Source: Aphelocoma coerulescens (taxonomy: Eukaryota > Chordata > Aves > Passeriformes > Corvidae). Taken from it: a stretch of 64,000 nt of DNA. Below are positions 25,513 through 34,805 of the stretch, piece after piece. The position numbers were made by a program, and so were the translations under genes. How positions within the stretch are numbered: position 1 is the stretch's first letter; every line of letters starts with the position of its first letter. The notes under the pieces are model-generated. The model saw only the letters and a program-made list of their open reading frames with translations. It searched no databases and was not told the DNA's origin. Where the stretch lies: assembly GCF_041296385.1 (NCBI RefSeq), contig NC_091014.1, positions 10,391,578-10,455,577 on the forward strand, read 5' to 3'.

Positions 25513-25610
25513 ATTTTTGGGGGTTTTGTTTTTTTGGTTTTTAAATTGTTTGGTTTTTCTGATTTGGCTTTTTTTTTTTGCTTTGCCTTTTTTTTTTTTT
25601 CCCCCTGCAG
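25513..25610. repeat. T-rich low-complexity tract ending in CCCCCTGCAG
   Basis: Nearly 100 bases of T with scattered G and C, ending in a run of 12 T and then CCCCCTGCAG. The last part resembles a strong polypyrimidine tract plus AG splice acceptor. No exon can be supported downstream, so it is listed as low-complexity sequence. Confidence 0.85.
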
Positions 25611-27698
25611 AAGCTACTGTGTGTTCTTTTACAGATGCTTACAAGCAGATTATTTTTGTTTGTCATTAAAGGGATCCAGCTTGGACTATCCAGTTTTGCC
25701 ATATGGGAAAATTCTTCTATAAAAGCAGTGAGGCTGATTTTCACTGTAAATCACTTCTTTCACTATAAATTAGTAAATGGCACTACTTTGCAAAGGTGTA
25801 CTCATCTTTTAATTATGTACTTTAAGAATCTGATTGCTTTTAATGGGGCTAAGCAAAATATGTAAACCAGAGCAAGTAGAATATTTTTCCAGTCAAGAGT
25901 TTACAAAACTGTATGAATAAATAGAAAAACAGAAAGAACACAAACCTTATTTTTTTAAATTCCTTTAATGATGTCAGAGCCCTGTGTATGGAATTGTCAT
26001 TGACTGCACTAGGAGTCTATCCATAGAATACAAATCATTATAAAGCCTTTGTGCTTTCTTCCAGAAATAAAACCTTTTCCTTTTTTTGATCATTGAAAAT
26101 AACTCGTATAGGGAGATAAAGAATAGTTAATAATTATGGATAATAGAAAAGCCATCCTTTCATTTCAGCACCAAAAAAATATTTTTTTAGAATGGCATGA
26201 GATTTATTTTTCACAAAATGTTATTAAAGGTTGCTGTGGTCTGTAAAAATCTTGTGCAAACTAAACTCTTGTGTCAGAACTTGTTTCTGTGGTCTTACTA
26301 GTGTCAGTAAAAATAAAAAGGTTAAAGTCTTCACCTTCCATAGCACAGATTAGCCCTGTTTGGCTGGGGTTTTCCTTTCCACTGTGAACTCTCATGTTAA
26401 ATGCTTCTATTTTACAGATGGACTACTGTAAAATCATTATCAGGTTTGATACCTTTAATCAACTTTCACGTGCCAATAGAAATCAGAATTTTTGCTAGTC
26501 TGGCATATCTTCAGTAAGGAAGTGTAATAGTCACTCATCCTGAGGTAGACATCTAAAATCAGTTGAATTAATCACACCTCTCCAGGGACATAGGGGCATC
26601 AAATGTAGCTCTGATGGCTGCACATTTGGGCAGATAAAACCACTGCAGGAATTTCTTCCAGGAATTCTGTTTGCAAAGGATAAGGTCAGTGCCAAAATGA
26701 AATCTTATCTCCTGGATAAGATTGGAAGGCTGGAGTGTGTCCTTGGTGGCATGGCACTGGATTTAATGTCTGCGTTTTCTACTCGCAATTAGTAACAGTG
26801 AATTTAATACACTATAGTGGGATGAAATTTGGGGATATAGGAAAGTTAATGAAGCCATAATTTGGTCTATGCTGACATTAGCATATATAGAGCAACAGGC
26901 AGTTCATTGTTCAAGTTCTTATTTTTAGTAAAGAATTGAAATTTATGTTAAATAAAAAGTCAGTAACTTTAAGCCAAACTGAAAAATCTAAGAGGGCTCA
27001 AAATGCAAATTGTGATCCAGTAGCTTCCTTTTAAAAATCTCCTGAACCAAAATGTCTTATAGTTTAATATTATATTTTATAGTAATATTAGTATAAATTT
27101 CTCTTGTGAAAAAGGAGGACTTGTTTTGGAATTCACTTGCATACAATTGGGATGTCATGGTGTTACTGAATACTGATTTTGGTAATCATTTCCTCCCACC
27201 AGTGCTAGTAGACATCAGACTGTATTATGTTTAAATTCTGCCAAAGGTAAAAATTTAGTGCCATGTATGCTTTGTTCACAAACATTGCTATAAATATACT
27301 TGAAGAACCAATAAAACCATACAAGGTGAAATGTTTCCATGAGAAAATTCTTGCATGTGTTATGCTTAAGGATAGTTTGGTAATCAGTAAACTACAGAGA
27401 TGATTGATAGCAACTTTGCTCATTTTTTTCTTTCCTGTGATATAATAGTTATTTCCATAATTAGTTATATGCTGCCTGAACATGACCTTGCACTTTTTTA
27501 GAGCCATGAGTGGAAACCAGGGAGGTATTGTTCACAGTAATTAAATCCTTGCCACCTATTTCACCACCTTTTCTAGCATATATATACAACCACACTTACC
27601 TATGTGGTATGAGCCATACAAGACACCACTGCACTCCAGGGCAGAAGATGAAGAAACAAATACTCAGTCTCATATTGTGTAACATTATGTAAAGCATT

Positions 27699-27786
27699 CA
27701 TAGGCTATAAAAATAAAGTGAAATTAATCCATTGCAGCCTGTCATATGCTATAAAAATAAAGTGAAATTAATCCATTGTAACCTGA
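27699..27786. repeat. 44-bp tandem duplication, two copies
   Basis: The unit at 27699-27742 (core CTATAAAAATAAAGTGAAAT) is repeated at 27743-27786 with only a few substitutions (AGG to ATG near the start, GCAG to GTAA near the end). The high similarity implies a recent or gene-converted duplication. Each copy contains a TATAAAA string, but no promoter context is evident. Confidence 0.95.
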
Positions 27787-29781
27787 TTCAGGAATTACTG
27801 CCATAATCCGGAAAGAGAGATTTTACAATTACAGGCTGTTTTCTCATGTAAATAAAGAAACTAAAGAATTACTCACAAATACTGAAAAATTGTGAGTTTA
27901 CCTTTCTTATTAACTACAATTGAGTGAATTTTTGTTCAATAACTGTTGTTCTCGTCTATGAATAGGAACCACACCTGTTTACTCCAGTGCTTTTGTTTCT
28001 AAGGTCAGAAAAGCCAAAACTCTTCCTCTTACTGGAACATTTTGGAATGTAGATGTCTGGATTTCATACATCAGACATTTCTTCTACTTGTATTTTACTA
28101 ATGGCAGTTTGAAAAAATGTGGTAGATGCTAATGAAGTAAACAGAAGCCATTATCTGTATGTCCACAGATCTGAATGTTTCAGGCCAGACATTCATTACT
28201 CTCTAGGACATGACTTCTATGAATTTATCCTTGACTCCTGAATTGAAGGAGACTGAAAACCAAGTAAGACCTGGTAGTCATACACAATAAACTCAAAATC
28301 TTTTTGTTCCACAAGTAATATTTACCTTGTTATAATTGCTTCTCAGTAATTGCTAAACCTCATTAAAATGAGTGCAAAGTACTAGCAGGGTTTTTTTTTT
28401 TAGTAGTGTTATTAATTTTTTAAGAACTATTTTCAATGAAGAGAGCTTCCTTAGAATATTCTTGCAGTTAGAGTCTGTCACACTGCTAGTGCAGGGAATG
28501 AGTTAGTAGGTGGCGCTTGCCATTACCATTTCTCAGCCTCCAGGAAAGCCCCACACACTGTGTAGTCAGAGTATGAACTACTGCAACTCCTAAAGCTGCT
28601 TTTACCTAAGTGCTGTTGAGGTTTCCTTCTTTGCCTTTAAGAAAAAACACATATTTGTTTCTCGTTTCAGTGCCTGCATATGCCCACAGGAGCCTCAAAA
28701 TGCCTCTCCTAGGTTGTGTCTGGTGAGGTCAACTCATAAAAGCACAAAACTAAATGAAAAGATCAAATAAATGCAACACCCAAGTTCAAGAGCATACAAG
28801 TAGCTCCCTGACTTCAGCTCACAAATGTTGCTTGATGAATTTTTAAAGCAGTCTTTCTTGGGCACTGGCTTTTCTAGAAAATTAAATATTAAGAGCTTGC
28901 AAGTCCTCTTATCCTGGTGCCTCCATTTTCCCATCTTGCTGTGGTTAGTGAGATCTCCCAAATAAAAGCTGTAGGCTGAATGAGCCTCCATACCACTTCC
29001 TCTGGGATTATAAGAGCGGTGTTGCCATTTTGTCCAATTTGTCAGCACCTGAGTTTGCTGCACTTTTCCAAATTACAAACATACCCTATCAAAAACGTAT
29101 GAAACCATGGCAGATACAAATGCCTGAGCTGTCAGCTGAGATCCTCTTTTTGTTTATTTTCACTTCTCTTTCCACTTTCTTCATAACATACTGTATTACT
29201 CTTCCAAAAATACTCATCAAAAGAAGACTGGTTTTTTTTCCCATCTCTACTATGTATATGCTGGCTGCATTTGCAAAAGTTTTGTATCTCCTTTGTATCT
29301 CCAAGCATTTCCTTGGCTTATTTTCATTTTGACAATGTATGCAACTGTGCGTGTTGTTTTTGCTGTGCTACTGCCTTGAACTCTGTCTGACTTACTGCCA
29401 CAGGTTTTTTGTTTTGGATTCCTTTAGTATTTTGGATACTGTCTCATGCAATACTTCTGCCATTTGTTATAAGCCTCATTTTATTAGACAATTTCTTTTG
29501 CTTGGGAAATTTTAGTTTGCTCTTTCAAGAGTTGATTCTAAGAATTCTAACTACTCTTTTTATTCTTACTGATCCAAGTCACAAACTCCTTTTCTATTAG
29601 GATTTTATCTAGCCTTTGCAAATTGCAAGACTGTCTTTTTTGAACTCAGATGAGATTCAATGTACAGTATCATATGCCACATCAGTTGCAAATCCTTCTT
29701 TGGCCTTCTTTGTTTCTCAGAGCCATCAGTTATGGGACTTCAGGCTCTCCTGATCTCCTCCCTTTCTGCTGAGGATGACTG

Positions 29782-31064
29782 CTTCACAGAATCACAGAAT
29801 ATCCTGAGTTTGAAGGGACACACTAGGACCACACTAGTCCAACTCCTGGCCCTGCACAGGACAGCCCCAGGAGTCACACTGTGTGCCTGAAAACATTTTT
29901 CCAATGCTTCTTGAATTCAGGCAGGCTTGATGCTGTGACCACCGTCTGAACATCTCTAGGTGAATAACCTTTTCCTAATATCCAACCTAAACTTCTCCTG
30001 ACATAGCCTCAGGTTGTTTCCTTGGGTCCTGTCACTTGTCACCACACAGAAGAGATCAGTGCCTGCCCCTCTGCTTCCCCTTGTGAGGAAGCTGAAGACT
30101 ACACTGAGGTCTCCCCTCATACTCCTTTTCTCTAAGCTGTACAGATCAAGTCCCCTCAGCCATTCTTCATAAGGATTCCCCTCCAGACCCTTCACCATCC
30201 TCATGGCCCTCCTTTGCACACTCTCTAATAGCTGAATGTCTTTTTTATATCGTGGTGCCCAAAACTGCCCCAGGACTCGAGGTGAGGCTGCCCCAGAGCA
30301 GAGCAGAGCAGGACAATCCCCTCCCTTGCCTGGCTGGTGATGCTGTGCCTGATGCACCCCAGGACAGGGCTGGCCCTCCTGGCTGCCAGGGCACTGCTGG
30401 CTCATGTTCAGCTTGCCATTGACCAAGTCCCCCAGGTCCACTTAACAGCTGCTTTCCAGCCTCTCATTCCCCAGACTATACACACAACCAGGATTGCCCC
30501 ATCCCAGCTGCAGAATCAGGCACTCGCTCTTTTTCAACCTCATATGGTTGGTGATTGCCCATCTCTCTGATTTGTCGAGGTGTCTCTGCAGGGCCTCTGT
30601 GCTTTGGAGGGAGTCAACAGCTCCTCCTTAAATTCTGTCCTCTGCAAACTTAGTATCCCTTCCAGTCCTGCATCCAGGTTTTTAGTGAAGATGTTGAAGA
30701 GCACAGGGCAGAACCCTGTGGAACCCCATTACTGACAGGTTGCCAGTCTGATGGCCCCCCATTCACTATAACTCTTGGTGCCCGACCCATGCGCCAGTTG
30801 CTCACCCATCCCATGATGTGTTTATCCAGCTCTGTGCTGGACATTTTGTCCAGAAGGATACTGTGAGAGACAGTACTGAAAGCTTTACTGCAATTCTAAA
30901 AGATTACATCCATTGGGTTCCCTTGATAACTTGAGGCGTTATCTTGTCATAAAAGGAAATCCGATTTGACAAGCAGGACTTCCCCCTCATGAACCTGTGC
31001 TGGCTGTGACCAATGCAACTAAAGAGACTGTTCTGGTCAAATTTGTGTTACTGTTGTCTTCCAA
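29782..31064 (-). mobile_element. CR1 LINE, longest copy in the window, minus strand
   Basis: The 3' tail is at the left (plus strand TTCACAGAATCACAGAATAT). The minus strand then reads upstream through the 3' untranslated part and the C-terminal half of ORF2. It passes the GVPQGS motif near 30.73 kb and goes on to about 31.06 kb, where the typical CCCCTCATGAACCTGTGCTGGCTG wording (seen on the plus strand near 30.99 kb) fades into unrelated DNA. The copy is thus about 1.3 kb, 5'-truncated in the usual way. Its base composition is clearly richer in G and C than its flanks. It is less decayed than the other CR1 copies here, since a 161-codon frame is still open. Confidence 0.93.
29956..30844 (-). 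pseudogene. CR1 ORF2 relic: reverse-transcriptase C-terminal half, frameshifted
   Basis: Two minus-strand open pieces belong to the same former gene. The upstream one (30650-30844) contains NGVPQGSALC, the reverse-transcriptase motif usually read as VPQGSVLGP. The downstream one (29956-30441, 161 codons) contains FWAPRYKKDIQLLESVQRRA, GLDLYSLEKRSMRGDL and VTSDRTQGNNLRLCQEKFRL, all matching the C-terminal region of bird CR1 ORF2. Between them the reading frame shifts several times and stop codons appear. The endonuclease and the N-terminal reverse-transcriptase motifs lie beyond the truncation and are absent. The 161-codon frame is the longest in the window and could be mistaken for a host gene, but it is a dead LINE fragment. 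Confidence 0.92.
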
Positions 31065-34000
31065 ATTCCTTAGGACTTAGTGCTGGGGGAAACTAAGCAG
31101 CAAAATCCTTCCAATGTTCTTTGACACTTTCCTTGTGAATGTACCAGTTGTGGGGTAGATCCCATTGCTGTGTTTGGTGCTTCCAGAAAATCTGCCTGAT
31201 GCTGTGGCCTCAGAAATATCTCTACTGAAGCCTGTTGGCTGGCCTTGCATGGCTCAAGTTGCATCTCTACAGCTAAAGTTGCTCATGGAGCCTTGTAGTG
31301 GTGGGAGTCTATCTAACACTGTCCTCCAGACTGGCCAATTTTTTACAGAAGTAATATCAAACCAGGATGCATGCTAACAGCAAAACAGGATGGGTAGATA
31401 TGTGCTTGAGTCTGTTCCAGGACCCTGTTAGTGTTATTGGACTAGAAGCAGTGTCAATAATATTAGTCCGTAAATTTTATGTGTAGGAGATTCAACTGTT
31501 AAAAGATTCAGTTCCTCAGGAGAAAGAGCTGATTTGCTCTCAGGAACTGAGATAACAGTGTTGCCTCACCTTTTAGTCCCAAATAGCAAGCACTTAGGCA
31601 TTTCCCAGGATAGAGGGAATCCCACCTTCAAATATCTTTTAAGCTTTATTTGAAGCAAGGGTATGAGCTTTGATCTCCTATCTCTGAACCCTTAGGCTTG
31701 CCAAGTCAGTCTGTCTATATCTGTAGTCCAATGAACATTTAATTATTGAAAAGTGGAATAGTGCTTACAGAATGCATTATGGTATCTAGTTGCAGTCTTC
31801 CAGCTGAAAAGTGAGTCTAATTTTAATACCTGACTTTGCTAATTTATCTGCAACAGTCTCACTGTGGAGTAGTGGAGTATAGTATTTGAGTGAAAATAGA
31901 GGGTTATGAACAGTGTGTGCTAGAGTAAACTGAAGGTATCTTGCCTTCTGATTTGGCTTGTTTATACAGAATTTAAAAATAAATGCTTCTGACATGTTTC
32001 TCTTTTCTGCATTGCTTTGGAACATCATGTGCCTTTGGCAGTTTGCAGTTCTGGTCTAAGTACTGTCATTGCTTTTACAACTTTAATCTTTCAAGATAAT
32101 TTAATTTCAGCTGACTTTTTAGATTTTTCACTAAGACATCATTTAATTAGCATGAGTGTGAACTGGACTTTCCTGTGCAATTGAGTGATTTATAATTAGC
32201 ATTCTCATTTTTGGTTGAACTGCAGTAATACTCGACATTCTTTTTAATCAGTTTTGTTTGTGATATTTCTTCTCTTCTGTTCTTTCCAAGTTGTTCTCAT
32301 TTGTGTTCTTCTGATAAAATGCAGTAATTATACCCTTATGAATCACAACCTCTGCCCTGTTAATTACAATTAAGGGAATCCATATATTAGTATATTTAGA
32401 TTTCTGGATAATTTAAGACAAGAAAAAACAATGTGTTTTTTAGAAGCTAACATTATTTTCTCATCCGCTCCTTTATTATACTGCTTATGTCTGCAAAATT
32501 CAAGAAGCAGAGGGAAACTAGAAATAACCTGTTCATAACCTCCTATTCAATCTTCCTGCTTTTAGATAGGAGATCCTTTCTAAAAAAAATTTCCATGGTT
32601 TATTTTTTGCAGCCATATTTTAATTTGTCCTCTATGAAGTATTCTGTGCAACAATAGTGTGATGACCTTCTCTTCTGTGTTCCTGGAACTATCTTGGGAA
32701 TTCACATAGTGAATGTTCTACCTTCAGCTGTGTAGGGCTAGAAATAAACCTCTGTGCACATGTGGACAAAAACCAAACTAGCACCACAAAAAGCTTTATA
32801 TTCCTGTTAAACTAAAGAAGATCAACAGATGGAGAGTTAGTTTTCATCCTTTTGTCAGAAAGTCTTTATCGTGCCGAATTTTTATCTTGTTTACATTTCT
32901 TTGTTTGTTAGGATAAAAACAATAACAAGATAATCCAGGGAAGTACAGACTTTACTTTTTCTTTCCTGGGTGATCTTTTGCCTGCAGCAATGGATTAGTG
33001 TCGCTTCAGGAGGTGAAGGAGTTGGTGTTTCCCCTTCTTGCTGTGAGCCTGCACCTTTCCCAACACTACACCAGGAGAAGCAGATGCACAATAGCTCAGT
33101 GGCAGCTCCACTCACTTCTCCTTTGCCCTGAGTGTTTGAGAGTTTTCTTTCCTCTGATTCCTCCTCTCTTCTCTATGATGTATAATTGGAGATGGACCAA
33201 GGAGTGCAGGAGTTGCCCTTCTCCACTCAGCTGGAGAACAGTGTTGCTGCTGTTGGGTGTTACGCTGCTCACAAGCTACAGGAAGCACAAAGAACTGGCA
33301 AAAAGAGGCAAAAAAGAAGGCAAGGAGAAGTAATGCAGCACCCTGGAGGAGAGATTTGACAGGAAGATGAAGCACAGGAGTAGTTGCTGTGAAGGCATTT
33401 TCCTCATCTATGCACATGGCCTTCCTGCCATCATGCTAAATGCAGTGAAGAGTGTTTAATGCTGTGCTATTCAGATGTGTAGTTTCAAAACTAATATCCT
33501 ATTTACTGACTTTTAAACTATGCCTTACAGATGAATGGAGAAACACATTGAAGCATTTTGGAGACCTTTATTCTTATGGCTGGGTTATGGAGATCCTAGA
33601 GAGTGGACCAGTTCCCCTGGTTACAGATGATTGACTGAGGGATGGACTACTGTTTTCCAAGAGCGCTGAAATCACTATCACTTATGGCAAATATAAACAA
33701 TATGTACTGTTGAAAATATGAAGCTAATAGGGTAGATGCTGTATTTAGAGACATGCTCAAACATATCCGACAACTGACAGCTACCTGTCCTCAAGTTTAG
33801 CTTCACGTAATTCTTCTTCTGTTTCATTCTGCTAAGAAAGGTCTCACAGTGTCAGCTGGTACCCAGAGATCAGTGAATCTCATCTTGATGTTGCCTTCAC
33901 CCTGAAAAGCGATGCTCAGTTAATAGTAAATATGGTTTTATTTTTTATTTACTCCCTGACAATCCAATGAGACATAATTGTGTCCTGTAGATCATAAATG

Positions 34001-34257
34001 TGTCACTGATTCATGAAATATGTTTTTAACTTGCGACCAAGAAAACTTAGTTTTTAATGAGAATTTAGACAGATGTGGAATAACCTCTTTACAAAAAGAA
34101 AATTCAGCACCTAACACACATTTTATTAAATTAATTATAATTTGACATGACCTGCTGTGAAAGAAAATTTTTGTGAGATCTGATGGGATGAGGTTTACAC
34201 CTTAGTATCAAGCTCTTTAAACACACAGATTTAAATTTACTCTCTATATTTAGAGTG
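31065..34257. other. Unique non-coding DNA with a candidate conserved patch and one 111-codon frame
   Basis: No known repeat is seen. From about 32.04 to 32.40 kb the sequence is AT-rich with repeated homeodomain-type sites: TAATTAGCAT occurs at 32144 and again at 32193, and TAATTACAATTAA near 32361. A plus-strand frame of 111 codons (32998-33333) has a hydrophobic run (VLLLLGVTLL) followed by a lysine-rich end. A 101-codon frame (33112-33417) overlaps it on the minus strand. Neither is recognised, and I do not call them genes. An imperfect hairpin lies at 31508-31550. Confidence 0.5.
34253..34257. repeat. Left target-site duplication (GAGTG) of solo LTR
   Basis: GAGTG stands immediately before the TG start of the LTR and matches the five bases immediately after its CA end. 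Confidence 0.8.
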
Positions 34258-34800
34258 TGTACTAATTTGAAAACAAACCAGTGGGAGGCACCAAGTCAGA
34301 ATAACAATTTAATGGGGAAATTAAAGAAAAGGAAAAAATGAGAAGAAAACACTGGTTCAAACTGACAGAGTCAAGATACAACCTGACACCCTGTTAGTCA
34401 GGGTGGTGGCTGCAGTTCTCTGAAGAGGTGATCCTGTAGAAAAAAAGGGTCTGCTTTTCCTCAGAAGGTCCAGTGGTGGCTGTGTAGCTCCTGTCCTCTG
34501 GAAATCCAGTGGAAGGGCTGTCCCTGGTGTTCAGCATCTCAGATTATATCCACGATGGGATGCTTGGTTCCTCCCTCTGGGTGGAGCATCTCACAATGGG
34601 GTAATGAGTCATGAGGCCAAGTGCTGATTAGGCTCGTTAACAGAAGATAGTCCGGAGGGAGTTATCTCTGAGTCATGGGGCAGGACAATGATGGGCCATT
34701 AACAGAAAGATAGTCTGGGGGGAGGAGGCAAGGAAACACTGCCCCACCTGATTTCAACAGCTCATGAGGATGGTAATAGAATACACTGCAACCCAGGACA
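34258..34800 (-). mobile_element. Solo LTR of an endogenous retrovirus, complete, 543 bp
   Basis: The block begins TGTACTAATT and ends ACCCAGGACA, so both ends are TG...CA. It is bounded by a perfect 5-bp duplication GAGTG (34253-34257 and 34801-34805). This is the signature of an integrated retroviral LTR that lost its internal part by recombination. On the minus strand a TATAAT-like box lies near 34541-34550 and an ATTAAA polyadenylation signal at 34308-34313, in the right order for U3-R-U5 transcription on that strand. I recognise phrases such as GTGGGAGGCACCAAGTCAGA and TGGTTCCTCCCTCTGGGTGG from a bird (songbird-type) LTR family but cannot give its database name. No gag, pol or env sequence is present. 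A 5-bp duplication is typical of the ERVL class, but this alone does not fix the class. Confidence 0.88.
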
Positions 34801-34805
34801 GAGTG
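34801..34805. repeat. Right target-site duplication (GAGTG) of solo LTR
   Basis: GAGTG directly follows the CA terminus of the LTR and is identical to the left copy. Confidence 0.8.

Larger units (their letters stand above)
18009..29781. other. Very long unique AT-rich non-coding stretch
   Basis: Almost 12 kb without a recognised retroelement, exon or RNA gene. It holds a 26-bp tandem duplication (18263-18310), a 44-bp tandem duplication (27699-27786), runs of 12 T (20389-20400) and 13 A (22579-22591), an A-rich tract (24923-24943) and a long T-rich tract (25513-25610). Open frames reach 110 codons but are AT-driven and lack domains; the 110-codon frame at 25390-25722 reads through the T-rich tract. 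The absence of any CR1 over this length is mildly notable compared with the rest of the window. Confidence 0.55.

Noticed and set aside
25585..25640. Strong splice-acceptor-like sequence (T run, then CCCCCTGCAG)
   Set aside because: No credible coding exon with a matching donor follows. The T-rich tract is low-complexity DNA.
29956..30441. 161-codon open frame as a possible host gene
   Set aside because: Its residues match the C-terminal region of CR1 ORF2, and it lies inside a CR1 with a clear 3' tail.
31508..31550. Imperfect hairpin with TCAGTTCCT / AGGAACTGA arms
   Set aside because: Only 9-bp outer arms plus a 5-bp inner stem with a large bulge. Too weak to claim an RNA gene.
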